DNA from: Candidatus Aminicenantota bacterium
Lineage (GTDB): Bacteria > Acidobacteriota > Aminicenantia > Aminicenantales > Saccharicenantaceae
DNA length: 64,000 nt
Assembly: GCA_014360015.1 (NCBI GenBank)
Contig: JACIYJ010000005.1
Location: 140,122 to 204,121 of the forward strand
Direction of reading: 5' to 3'
How positions within the stretch are numbered: the first letter of the stretch is position 1; the number at the start of each line of letters is the position of its first letter. Position numbers and translations under genes: made by a program. The notes below the pieces were generated by a model. It was not told the DNA's origin, did no database searches, and worked only from the letters and a program-made list of their open reading frames with translations. Shown piece after piece: positions 36,254 to 44,644 of the stretch.

Positions 36254-36921
36254 TGTTTGACTTCCTTTCCGATGATTTTACCCTTCTGCAGGAAAAAGAT
36301 TTTATCGCCGAAATGCCTGATGAGTTCCCGGTCGTGACTGCCGATGATGACTGTGGCTCCCTGTTTGTTAATCTCTTTAAAAATACTCATGATTTCAAAG
36401 GCCAGTTCCGGGTCAAGGTTACCTGTTGGTTCGTCGGCTAAAAGAATCTTGGGATTATTGACGATGGCCCTGGCAATAGCTACCCGCTGCTGTTCCCCAT
36501 AGGATAACCTCTGAGGAAATTCCCACATTTTATGGTGCAAATTTACCTGACGCAGAGCATTGAACACTCGACGGCGGATTTCTTTATAGGGTATGCCCAG
36601 AATCTTAAGGGGAATGGCCACATTGTCAAAAACCGATTGATGAAAGAGAAGTCTGAAATCCTGAAAGACAATGCCCATGGTCCGGCGCAGGCGGTAAATT
36701 TTATGGTCGGGAATTTTCAAGATGTTTACGCCATCGATAAGGATTTGGCCTTCGGTGGGGAGAATTTCTTTGAAGATGATCTTGAGAAGGGTAGTCTTAC
36801 CAGAACCGCTGGGACCGGTGATGAAGCAAAAGTCTCCGGAGTTTATTTCGATAGAGACATCGGAAAGAGCCCAGTGCGGCTTCTGGTACTGTTTCCAGAT
36901 ATGATAAAGCTCTATCATCAA
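36250..36921 (-). CDS. ftsE: Cell division ATP-binding protein FtsE
   Basis: ABC-type ATPase of 223 residues. Walker A GPSGSGKT near 37, Q-loop in VFQDFRLLF, signature LSYGEQQR near 140, Walker B ILLADEPTG and the switch histidine in IIGSHD are all present. It works with FtsX in the inner membrane during division. Overlaps ftsX by 4 nt and lies 17 nt downstream of gatB. Confidence 0.96.
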   Translation of the reverse strand: MMIELYHIWKQYQKPHWALSDVSIEINSGDFCFITGPSGSGKTTLLKIIFKEILPTEGQILIDGVNILKIPDHKIYRLRRTMGIVFQDFRLLFHQSVFDNVAIPLKILGIPYKEIRRRVFNALRQVNLHHKMWEFPQRLSYGEQQRVAIARAIVNNPKILLADEPTGNLDPELAFEIMSIFKEINKQGATVIIGSHDRELIRHFGDKIFFLQKGKIIGKEVKQ

Positions 36922-36938
36922 ATTTAATCAGAAGGTCA

Positions 36939-38390
36939 TTATTTACTCAATCTATCCAGAGCTTTTTTGAGCAGAGCCTGAGCTTTTTGGGGATTGGCTT
37001 TTCCCTGGCTGGCTTTCATCACCTGACCAAGAAGAAATCCCAGCACCTGAACCTTACCTTCAAGATATTGTTTGACCGGCCCCGGATTCTGGGCAAGGAC
37101 TTCTTCAATCATTTGATTCAGAACCTGGTCATCGGCGATCGGCTTGAGTCCCTGTTCTTCAATTATCAGTTTAGCCGATTTTCTGGAGGTCAGCATTTCT
37201 GGAAAAACCTTTTCTTTGGCTATGGTCATGGTGATGACCTGGTCTTCGACCAGTTTGATTAATTCGGCCAAAGATTCAGGTGAGATGGGGAATTGATTGA
37301 TGGTCAGGTTGTTTTCTTTCAGATACTGCAGGACTTCTCGCATAATCCAGTTGCTGGCCTGTTTCGGGTTCTTGGAAGCTCGGGCTGTGGCTTCAAAATA
37401 ATCAGCCAGCTGGCGGCTGGTAGTCAGGACTCGAGCATCATAGACAGGTAGATTGTATTCTCGAACAAATCTTTCGATTTTTTCTTGAGGCAACTCCGGC
37501 AACTCAGTTGCGATTTCTTTTATCCAGTCTTCTGAGACAACCAGTGGTGGTAGGTCTGGCTCGGGGAAGTAACGGTAGTCGTGAGCTTCTTCTTTACTCC
37601 GTTGGGGGACTGTTCGGTTTTCTGAAGAATCCCAGCCGCGGGTTTCTTGGATGATTTTTTCTCCTTTTTCCAGGAGTTCTATCTGACGGTTAGCTTCGTA
37701 TTCGAGAGCTTTAGCCAGAAACCTGAAGGAGTTCAGGTTCTTAACCTCGGTTTTTGTTCCAAAATGGGCCGAGCCTACTGGTCGGACCGATAGATTGGCA
37801 TCGCAGCGGAGGTTACCTTCTTCCATATTGCCATCACAAATTTCTAAATACTGAAGCAGTGTCCTCAAATTCTGAACAAATTCCACGGCCTCTTCCGGCG
37901 ACCGCAGGTCGGGGCGGCCCACAATCTCCAGCAGGGGCACTCCGCAGCGGTTGAAGTCAAGATAGGTTTTTTCGGCTGAATCCGGCATTCCGTCGTGAAT
38001 GGATTTTCCGGCATCTTCTTCCAGGTTGATTCTTTCGATACCGACAGCTTTTTTCTGTCCGTTGACTTCTATGACCAGCTGACCGTCTTCAGCGATGGGT
38101 AGGTGGTACTGGGTAATCTGATAACCTTTGGGCAGGTCTGGATAGAAATAATTCTTTCGGCTGAAAAGTGACTTCAGGTTAATCTTAGCTTTTAAGGCTA
38201 AAGCCAGCTTGATGGCCATTTTGACCGCTTCTTTATTAATCACTGGAAGGCTGCCAGGAAGACCGAGGCAAACCGGACAGGTCAGGGTGTTGGGTTTCTG
38301 TCCGAATTCTGTACTGCAGCGGCAGAAAAGTTTGGTTCTGGTGAGAAGCTGAGCATGAATTTCTAAGCCGATAACAGTTTCGTATTTCAT
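36939..38390 (-). CDS. gatB: Aspartyl/glutamyl-tRNA amidotransferase subunit B
   Basis: A 483-residue subunit of GatCAB, which converts Glu-tRNA(Gln) and Asp-tRNA(Asn) to the amidated forms. Signatures: GLEIHAQLLTRTKLFC at the N-terminus, LPGSLPVINKEAV near 45, the kinase-site region ending GNMEEGNLRCDANLS near 190 and DYRYFPEPDLPPL near 275; the C-terminal tail is the YqeY-like domain. gatA and gatC are not nearby, so the complex is encoded in scattered places. Confidence 0.97.
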   Translation of the reverse strand: MKYETVIGLEIHAQLLTRTKLFCRCSTEFGQKPNTLTCPVCLGLPGSLPVINKEAVKMAIKLALALKAKINLKSLFSRKNYFYPDLPKGYQITQYHLPIAEDGQLVIEVNGQKKAVGIERINLEEDAGKSIHDGMPDSAEKTYLDFNRCGVPLLEIVGRPDLRSPEEAVEFVQNLRTLLQYLEICDGNMEEGNLRCDANLSVRPVGSAHFGTKTEVKNLNSFRFLAKALEYEANRQIELLEKGEKIIQETRGWDSSENRTVPQRSKEEAHDYRYFPEPDLPPLVVSEDWIKEIATELPELPQEKIERFVREYNLPVYDARVLTTSRQLADYFEATARASKNPKQASNWIMREVLQYLKENNLTINQFPISPESLAELIKLVEDQVITMTIAKEKVFPEMLTSRKSAKLIIEEQGLKPIADDQVLNQMIEEVLAQNPGPVKQYLEGKVQVLGFLLGQVMKASQGKANPQKAQALLKKALDRLSK

Positions 38391-38518
38391 GATTACTTGA
38401 TTAAATTTAGATGATTATAACACAAATTTTTTTTCAGGTTCAAAAATTTATTATTTTTAAGGAACGATTATCAGTGATTTTAAAGGATTCTAATCGCTGA
38501 ATCGTCAGGAATACTGGG

Positions 38519-38698
38519 TTATTTAGCAAAAAGATACATGAACCAGCCAAAGGCGATAGAAGCCAGAATCATTATCAGGAAAAGAGTCACTCCGTATTTT
38601 ACTCGAGATTTAAAATCCGGCCGCCGGATTAAAGCCAGAACTACAGACACCAGTAAAGCATAAATGATCATGGTAAAAAGATGGCTTTCTAAAATCAT
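38519..38698 (-). CDS. Small single- or two-helix membrane protein
   Basis: A 59-residue ORF whose ATG (38696-38698) overlaps the stop of the DUF6677-like gene (ATGA). Two hydrophobic stretches (about 8-24 and 36-57) flank a basic loop RRPDFKSRVK. Translational coupling and protein-like character make it likely real. Family not recognised; it probably acts with the upstream membrane protein. Confidence 0.6.
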   Translation of the reverse strand: MILESHLFTMIIYALLVSVVLALIRRPDFKSRVKYGVTLFLIMILASIAFGWFMYLFAK

Positions 38699-39063
38699 GA
38701 CTTCTTCCCCCTGGCGATATCCCAGGCATCGAGGGCGATGAGATAATTAAGTAACCCGGCTCCGGCTAAATAAGCGGTACCAAATTCGAACGAAACTCTT
38801 TCCATTTCCCCTAAGCCTATCGGTAAAAATCTAGAGAGAATGTAGAGAAGTCCATTTCCCAGGTCAGAGAGAAAAGCCAGGAGGGTCAGGGGATTTTCTG
38901 CTTGCAAGGGATAAATCTTACCACCCATGGCCAGGCCCAACAATGACATTAACCCGATGGCCAAAAAGAAGACTAAGCCCCGCCAGTATTTACGGAGATA
39001 AACATGACCGAGGCCGGGAATTATCCAGCCGAGAATACCTGCAGTAAAAGCTTTCTTTTTCAT
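38695..39063 (-). CDS. Small membrane protein, DUF6677-like
   Basis: A 122-residue protein with three to four hydrophobic segments. The N-terminus AGILGWIIPGLGHVYLRKYWRG resembles TM2-like and DUF6677 proteins. Function unknown. It starts 95 nt from the divergent mutM gene and overlaps the next small membrane protein by 4 nt. Confidence 0.65.
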   Translation of the reverse strand: MKKKAFTAGILGWIIPGLGHVYLRKYWRGLVFFLAIGLMSLLGLAMGGKIYPLQAENPLTLLAFLSDLGNGLLYILSRFLPIGLGEMERVSFEFGTAYLAGAGLLNYLIALDAWDIARGKKS

Positions 39064-39158
39064 GAGAATTAATGTTAATCGAAACGCTCGATTAAATCAA
39101 GTTGAGTTATGAGGATAGTCATCTTGGATATTTTCTCTGACCAGAGTAAAATCTATCT

Positions 39159-39986
39159 ATGCCAGAACTGCCGGAAGCTGAAACCATTGTCAGGGGTTTA
39201 AGACCTGAACTCACCGGCAAAAGAGTTAAAGACTTTGTTTTTCTCTCGCCCCATCTCTGGAGAAAACAACCGGCTTCAGCTTTGAGGCCTGATTCTTATC
39301 GGGGAAAAAGGATCGAAGATATCTGGCGTCGCGGGAAATTGATTGTCTTCAGTTTCAACGGTCAGGAAGGACTACTCATCCATCTCAAAATGACCGGACA
39401 GCTCTACCTAACTGACCCTAATCAGCCAGTTGATAAGCACACCCATGCTCTGATGACTTTTTCGGGTCTGGGAAAAGAATTGCGCTTCCGCGACATCAGG
39501 AAATTTGGGTTCTTAAATTGCCTGAAGATGGCTGAAATCAAGGAAAAAGTCTCTGCAGAGCTCGGACCGGAGCCGCTGGGAATTAAATCCGATGAATTTT
39601 ACGGTTTGCTTAAACAATACGGGAAAAAAAGAATCAAAGGCTGGTTGCTTGACCAGAAGATAATTGCGGGCATTGGCAATATTTATTCAGATGAGATGCT
39701 TTTCCGAGCCGGCATTAATCCAGAGAGACCGGCTGGCAGCCTTTCTCCTGAGGAAGCCAGAAAGCTTTATCGGGCGATGAGGGCTGTGTTGAAGAAAGCA
39801 ATAGAGCTTAAGGGTTCTTCAGTCAGTGATTATATCGATTCGTCTGGAAAAAAGGGCGAATTTCAGAAGTGGCATCGGGTTTACGGGAAAGAAGGCCAGC
39901 TCTGCCCGCGCTGCCAGACCACCGGTATCAAAAGGAAAAAAATCAACGGCCGGAGTTCTTTTTTCTGTCCGGTCTGTCAGTCTTGA
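39159..39986 (+). CDS. mutM: Formamidopyrimidine-DNA glycosylase
   Basis: Base-excision repair enzyme of 275 residues that removes 8-oxoguanine. It begins PELPEAE, giving the catalytic N-terminal proline and Glu3, and has the beta-domain lysine region (RRGKLIVF), helix-two-turn-helix around IIAGIGNIYSDEML and the zinc finger CPRC-x16-CPVC at the C-terminus. All key residues are present. No strong ribosome site is visible, but Pro2 fixes the start. Confidence 0.96.
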   Translation: MPELPEAETIVRGLRPELTGKRVKDFVFLSPHLWRKQPASALRPDSYRGKRIEDIWRRGKLIVFSFNGQEGLLIHLKMTGQLYLTDPNQPVDKHTHALMTFSGLGKELRFRDIRKFGFLNCLKMAEIKEKVSAELGPEPLGIKSDEFYGLLKQYGKKRIKGWLLDQKIIAGIGNIYSDEMLFRAGINPERPAGSLSPEEARKLYRAMRAVLKKAIELKGSSVSDYIDSSGKKGEFQKWHRVYGKEGQLCPRCQTTGIKRKKINGRSSFFCPVCQS

Positions 39987-40016
39987 TGCTGACTCAAGAT
40001 TGACTCCCCAGACTGA

Positions 40017-40045
40017 TTGAAAAAAAGACTCGGTTAGGTTATATT
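40017..40045 (+). promoter_or_regulatory. Sigma-70 promoter of tRNA-Arg
   Basis: TTGAAA (40017-40022) and TATATT (40040-40045) with 17 nt between them, ending 18 nt before the tRNA 5' end. Confidence 0.7.
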
Positions 40046-40063
40046 TACATCTTCAAGATGGCA

Positions 40064-40141
40064 GCCCCTGTAGCTCAGTATGGATAGAGCAAGGGATTCC
40101 TAATCCCTGTGTCGCCAGTTCGAGTCTGGCCAGGGGCACCA
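40064..40141 (+). tRNA. tRNA-Arg (CCT)
   Basis: A 78-nt cloverleaf with CCA encoded. Acceptor GCCCCTG pairs with CAGGGGC, the anticodon stem AGGGA/TCCCT closes the loop TTCCTAA with anticodon CCT (reads AGG), and the T arm is GCCAG-TTCGAGT-CTGGC. I see no direct repeat of its 3' end downstream within the window, so no evidence of an integrated element. Confidence 0.96.
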
Positions 40142-40257
40142 GCTGATTATTTAGAGGGGGAAAGGTTTCATCTTGGAATTCATCTTAAAAGATGATAAAT
40201 TTAATCTAAAAATATTTTATCAGTAAATATCACAAATTTTTATGAAAGGAATGGGTA

Positions 40258-41565
40258 ATGAACAGGGTAATCCTCTTAGATTTTGAAGAAAAGGACAAAG
40301 AATATTTCGAAAAAGAAAAAATTGATACTTTTCTGATTCATACTGCTGAATTTAAAAACCTGCCGTCCATTCTGCCTGAGGCTAAAACTATATTCTACCA
40401 GATGAACTGGCCGGTGGAAGAAGAGGCGGTGCCGACTGATCTTTCAGAAAAAATCCGTGATATGGTTAAAAATGGAACCAGGGTGGTTTGCTTTATCGGC
40501 AAAGGACGTCTTTACCAGCTAACCAGTGTCATTGGCGCTTTTCCTGATATCCATCTTCAGGAATCGGCTCCGGGTGATACGCTCATCGTCAACCCCGAAA
40601 TGCCGTTTAATCTTCTGTTTGATAAGTATTTTGAGAATATCGCTCATATGTACAAGCTTTTGCCGACTTCTTTTGGTCCAGAAGTCTGGGAAATCCCATC
40701 AGCTCTTGATGAGACCTGGAAAATCATAGCCAAAAGTTCAGATGGCTATCCTGTCTCCTTGATGATAAAGAAGGGCAAAGGCTTTTTCTGGCTTCTACCC
40801 TGGTTTGGCCAGAACAACATTCAGGTTGCTGATTTTATCCTGAAGGATCTGTTTCCGCTGATGGAGTTAAAAGGCAAAGAAGTGGATCAGGTTGATTGGC
40901 TCGATAAGGAAGAATACCTGTTTCCCGAAATCAAACAGCTTTACCTGAAAAAGGAAGAAGAGAAGAAAAAATTTGAAGAGAAAATCAGAGAGATAGACGA
41001 ACAGATAAAAATCCTGAGAGCCACCGAACAGGAAGCTTTCAATCGCCTGCTCAAGGCTGAGGGTAAGGAACTTAAGACAGCGGTGGTCAATGCCTTTAAG
41101 TATCTGGGCTGGGGCAAGGTGATTGACGTGGACGAATATTGGAAGAATGTCATCCGGGACAAGGAAGAGGATATCTGGCTGATAGAAACGACTGACCAGC
41201 CGACTGAAGTCAGCCTACGTAAAGACTTTCTGATTCTGGTCGTGGTCAGAAGCAGCAAGAACTGGGCGACCGATGATGATTGTATTATGTTGCAGAGGTT
41301 CAAGGGGCGCCGGATGCAAGAATTTGATAATACCAAGATGAAAGCCCTTCTGGTGGGCAATTATTTTAACCTGCAAGAAGCTAAGTTGAGAAACAACCCA
41401 TTTTCCCAGTTTCAGATTGAGGAAGCTGAAAAGGATGGCAATGCTCTGCTTACTACCTATGAATTGTTCAAGGCGATTAAAGCAGAAAAAGAGGGGCTGA
41501 TTACTAAAGAGGAAATCAGAAGGCAGATCAAGGAAAAAGTTGGTTTGTTGCAGTTTACCTATTGA
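40258..41565 (+). CDS. Uncharacterised coiled-coil protein with a possible degenerate restriction-endonuclease-like C-terminus
   Basis: A 435-residue soluble protein of no family I recognise. Residues 1-205 look like an alpha/beta, possibly flavodoxin- or glutamine-amidotransferase-like, domain (VILLDFEE, TRVVCFIGKGRLYQL, FFWLLPWFG). A charged coiled coil follows at about 225-275 (EEEKKKFEEKIREIDEQI). The C-terminal 160 residues (AVVNAFKYLGWGKVIDVDE, EEDIWLIET, ALLVGNYFN, NPFSQFQIEEAEKDGNALLT) resemble PD-(D/E)XK-type domains, but the expected ExK is replaced by VVVRS, so it may be inactive. It lies alone after tRNA-Arg. AAAGGAATGGG precedes the ATG. Confidence 0.55.
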   Translation: MNRVILLDFEEKDKEYFEKEKIDTFLIHTAEFKNLPSILPEAKTIFYQMNWPVEEEAVPTDLSEKIRDMVKNGTRVVCFIGKGRLYQLTSVIGAFPDIHLQESAPGDTLIVNPEMPFNLLFDKYFENIAHMYKLLPTSFGPEVWEIPSALDETWKIIAKSSDGYPVSLMIKKGKGFFWLLPWFGQNNIQVADFILKDLFPLMELKGKEVDQVDWLDKEEYLFPEIKQLYLKKEEEKKKFEEKIREIDEQIKILRATEQEAFNRLLKAEGKELKTAVVNAFKYLGWGKVIDVDEYWKNVIRDKEEDIWLIETTDQPTEVSLRKDFLILVVVRSSKNWATDDDCIMLQRFKGRRMQEFDNTKMKALLVGNYFNLQEAKLRNNPFSQFQIEEAEKDGNALLTTYELFKAIKAEKEGLITKEEIRRQIKEKVGLLQFTY

Positions 41566-41661
41566 TTTTTCCTCACCTTTAAATTAACTACTCCCATCTT
41601 CAAGCTTATCACTTGGATTTTTCTTTGGATTGTGCTAAAAAGAACTCTTTAAGGAGCAAAA

Positions 41662-42318
41662 ATGAAAAGGACTGAAAGAAAACAGCTTAAAGAAAATGAA
41701 CTGGCGACCGGATTGAACCGGTTTCTCAGGTGGGTTAAAAAACACGAGAAAAAATTTATGGCCATAGCCCTGGGCCTGGTGGCTTTGCTGGTGATTATCG
41801 TGGCGGTAAAATTGCTGCACAATTACCAGAAAAGCCGGGAAGCTTCTTATCTGAGCGAAGTTCTGGCTCTAAGGGCTGAGCTGGAACAGAAGCCTGAGAA
41901 TTTAGCCAGACTGGAAAAGATGGCCGAAAAAACCAGATACGGCCGGCTCGCCAGCTTGACTCTGGCTTCTTATTATCTGGAAAAGAATGACCTGGATAAA
42001 GCTGAAAAAATACTGTCCAGAGTAAAAGACAAAGGCAAAGATCTGATTCATTATCAGATTCTTGACCTTTACGCTCAGGTGCTGGTGAAAAAAGGCAATT
42101 ATGACCAGGCCATTGAGATTTACCGGCAAATGGAGAAGGAAAAACCAAAACTTTATCCTCTGGATGTTGTTCTTTTCCACCTGGCTGAGACCTATGAAAA
42201 GAAGGGTGATAATCAGCAAGCTTTGAATATTTATAAGGACCTCCAGGCAAAATTTCAGAATACTTATTATGGTTATCAAGCAGCCTTTAAAGCCATGAGA
42301 CTTGAAGGCATCAGGTGA
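41662..42318 (+). CDS. Membrane-anchored TPR protein (YfgM/TPR_21-like)
   Basis: A 218-residue protein with a basic N-terminus, one transmembrane segment at about 33-53, and tetratricopeptide repeats to the C-terminus (YGRLASLTLASYYLEKND, then YDQAIEIYRQME and NQQALNIYKDLQ). The topology matches YfgM-type proteins, which hang repeats in the periplasm and act with the Sec machinery. AAGGAG lies 6 nt before the ATG. No partner gene such as bamB is adjacent. Confidence 0.7.
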   Translation: MKRTERKQLKENELATGLNRFLRWVKKHEKKFMAIALGLVALLVIIVAVKLLHNYQKSREASYLSEVLALRAELEQKPENLARLEKMAEKTRYGRLASLTLASYYLEKNDLDKAEKILSRVKDKGKDLIHYQILDLYAQVLVKKGNYDQAIEIYRQMEKEKPKLYPLDVVLFHLAETYEKKGDNQQALNIYKDLQAKFQNTYYGYQAAFKAMRLEGIR

Positions 42319-42388
42319 AAAAGTTGGGCCAGACTTGTATATCTTACGCGGTGGAATATAATAGAATCTAAATAAAAAGGAGGAAAAG

Positions 42389-42637
42389 ATGGCTTATAAG
42401 ATTACTGAAGATTGCATTAACTGTGGTGCCTGTGAACCCGAATGTCCCAATCAGGCAATTTCTCCTGGCGACGAAAGATATGAGATCGACCCAGAAAAAT
42501 GTACAGAGTGTGTCGGCTATTTTGACCAACCTCAGTGTGCTTCTGTCTGCCCGACCGGAGCCTGCGTTCCCGATCCTGATAGAAAAGAGAGCAGAGAAGA
42601 GCTGGAAGCTAAATTCAGAAGGCTTAAGGGTAATTAA
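42389..42637 (+). CDS. 2[4Fe-4S] ferredoxin, YfhL type
   Basis: An 82-residue electron carrier. The first cluster motif is [13 protein letters not shown], and the second [18 protein letters not shown] has the insertion and spacing typical of YfhL/allochromatium-type ferredoxins. A charged helical tail follows. AAAAGGAGG lies before the ATG. It ends at a strong terminator. It could serve the ferredoxin-dependent oxidoreductase encoded at 52-55 kb. Confidence 0.92.
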   Translation: MAYKITEDCINCGACEPECPNQAISPGDERYEIDPEKCTECVGYFDQPQCASVCPTGACVPDPDRKESREELEAKFRRLKGN

Positions 42638-42652
42638 TCAACAGGAATCATC

Positions 42653-42684
42653 AGCAGGAGAGCCATTGGCTCTCCTGCTTTTTG
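42653..42684 (+). terminator. Rho-independent terminator after the ferredoxin gene
   Basis: AGCAGGAGAGCC (42653-42664) and GGCTCTCCTGCT (42668-42679) form a perfect 12-bp stem with a 3-nt loop, followed by TTTTG. The next gene starts 14 nt after it. Confidence 0.9.
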
Positions 42685-42697
42685 TTTTAAGTTAGCT

Positions 42698-43606
42698 ATG
42701 AATCCTGGCAAGAGGTGGGTTAATATTATTCTTTTTATTCTTACGGTTATCTCCACCTATTTTGTCGGTTTCTTGTGGGGAATTAACTATATTTTTGCCG
42801 ATCAAAACCTTCAGGAATTCCCTGGCCTGATGAATTTCAGCCTCTTTTTTGATCCGGCTCTAATCAGGCTAAGCTTGATATATTCTCTGTCTCTTCTAGG
42901 AATTCTTCTCGGGCATGAGCTCGGTCATTATTTGAGCTGTCGGAAATACGGCATTCAAGCTACGTTACCTTATTTTATACCTGCGCCTACCCTGATAGGG
43001 ACCCTTGGAGCGTTTATTCGAATTAGATCTCCATTTACTAAAAGGGAAGAACTGTTTGATGTTGGGGCTAATGGTCCTCTGGTTGGTTTTTTCCTTTCGG
43101 TTCCAGCTCTTTTCATCGGTTTGATGTTTTCCAAGCTGGTGCCAGCTTTACCTCGAGATAGTTCTATTTTGTTTGGAGAGCCTCTTCTGCTCAAAGTTTT
43201 TGTCAGGATAATCTTTGGGAAAGTGGCTGAGAATCAGGATCTGATTTTACATCCTCTGGCTGTGGCTGGCTGGGTAGGCTTGCTGGTGACTTCCTTTAAT
43301 CTTTTTCCGGTTGGCCAGCTCGATGGAGGCCACATTCTCTATGCGGTCTTTGGAGAAAAAACCAGAAGGGTATCCCTAAAAATAGTTGTTCTTCTGGTTA
43401 TTCTCGGTATTTTTTACTGGGCTGGATGGTTAATCTGGGCTCTGTTAATTTATCTTCTGGGGCTGAAACATCCGGCTATTCTTTGGGAGCCACAGAAATT
43501 ATCCTGGAAAAGAAAATTGGTTGGGATTATGATTGTCTTGATTTTTATTTTTTCATTCATTCCAGCTCCGGTAACCGGAAACAGTCTTTTAGATTTTTTT
43601 AAATAG
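42698..43606 (+). CDS. Site-2 protease family (M50) membrane metalloprotease
   Basis: Intramembrane protease of 302 residues with about seven hydrophobic segments. The zinc motif HELGH is near residue 73 and the second motif NLFPVGQLDGGH near 207, so all metal ligands are present. IPAPTLIGTLGAFIRI is the conserved region between them. There is no PDZ domain. Substrate unknown. It follows the ferredoxin terminator closely; its own promoter must lie in or before the hairpin. Confidence 0.9.
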   Translation: MNPGKRWVNIILFILTVISTYFVGFLWGINYIFADQNLQEFPGLMNFSLFFDPALIRLSLIYSLSLLGILLGHELGHYLSCRKYGIQATLPYFIPAPTLIGTLGAFIRIRSPFTKREELFDVGANGPLVGFFLSVPALFIGLMFSKLVPALPRDSSILFGEPLLLKVFVRIIFGKVAENQDLILHPLAVAGWVGLLVTSFNLFPVGQLDGGHILYAVFGEKTRRVSLKIVVLLVILGIFYWAGWLIWALLIYLLGLKHPAILWEPQKLSWKRKLVGIMIVLIFIFSFIPAPVTGNSLLDFFK

Positions 43607-43807
43607 TCTGGTATTTAATACATCAAAAATTTCCGTACTGAAAAGTGGATATTCACAATTTTTGTGGAAAAGCCTGTGAAAAAATCAGTGGAAGAGAAGG
43701 TCAAGTGTATTGAAATTCATAAAGATACAACAACCTGCACAAAATGTCGTCAGCAGATTTTTTTCAACAGTTTTACTTGCCAAAACAATAGAATAAGGGA
43801 TAATTTT

Positions 43808-44620
43808 ATGTACAGAGCCAAAATGGTAGATAGAAGATTCAAGATAGCTGAAAACAAGTTCTCTCGCTTGCGAAAACAGTTCCTCAGGGGAGAACTTAGC
43901 CGGGAACAGTTCGCTGAATCCTTGAGAAAATTGAGATTGATTGATGAAGAAGGCAAATGCTGGATGATCGGAGCTCAGACCGGCAAATGGTATTATTATG
44001 ATGGAAAAGCCTGGGTCCAGTCAGAGCCCCCAGAAGATAAACAAGATTTTATCATCTGTCCTTCCTGTGACGGCTATAACGAACCGGGTTCAAGGATTTG
44101 TTCAAACTGTGGGACAGTTTTAGTTGAAACTTCGACCAAGATTGTCTGCCTGGACTGTGGCAGTTTGATTGACCACGATTTGAAGACCTGTCCTCATTGC
44201 GGAGCAAAAATAAAGAGAATTGAGGATGAAAAGTCGGATGAAATAATAGTCAGGACAGTTCCTGCAGAGAATAAATCAGAAGAGCCGGAACTTTGGTTCC
44301 TGAGATCTGCTGACCATTTGAGTTTTCTGTTCTTTTTCGGCGGACTGGGAATATTTCTGGGTGTGTTGTTTGGCCTGATTATTGGCTCGACAGAATTTTT
44401 CCCTCAATTAGTGGCTTCTCTCCCTTCGTTCCTCAAAGAAATGCAAGGGAAGTTGGTGGGCGGACTGGTTTTCAGTTTGCTTGGTGGAATTTTTGGGTTT
44501 ATGACGACCGCAGCTTTTGGCTTTCTTTTGGCTTTGCTGATAAACGCCTCTATCTATTTCTTTGGTGGGCCGGGATTTCAGCTGGAAAAATCTAAGAGAA
44601 AACTTTCCAGGAAAAAATAG
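43808..44620 (+). CDS. Zinc-ribbon membrane protein
   Basis: About 270 residues. An N-terminal helical domain (FSRLRKQFLRGELSREQFAE) is followed by the conserved-looking block CWMIGAQTGKWYYYDGKAWV, two zinc ribbons (CPSC...CSNC and CLDC...CPHC, about 100-165), and two hydrophobic segments near the C-terminus. Function unknown. ATG 43808 (with AAGGGATAA upstream) is preferred. The frame also opens further up at GTG 43664 and adds 48 residues with CTKC-like pairs, so the longer form cannot be excluded. Confidence 0.65.
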   Translation: MYRAKMVDRRFKIAENKFSRLRKQFLRGELSREQFAESLRKLRLIDEEGKCWMIGAQTGKWYYYDGKAWVQSEPPEDKQDFIICPSCDGYNEPGSRICSNCGTVLVETSTKIVCLDCGSLIDHDLKTCPHCGAKIKRIEDEKSDEIIVRTVPAENKSEEPELWFLRSADHLSFLFFFGGLGIFLGVLFGLIIGSTEFFPQLVASLPSFLKEMQGKLVGGLVFSLLGGIFGFMTTAAFGFLLALLINASIYFFGGPGFQLEKSKRKLSRKK

Positions 44621-44644
44621 AATCTCAAAATAAAATCTCATAGA

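Noticed and set aside
40064..41565. Integration of a mobile element at tRNA-Arg
   Set aside because: No integrase, no repeated tRNA 3' end and no phage genes downstream within the window.
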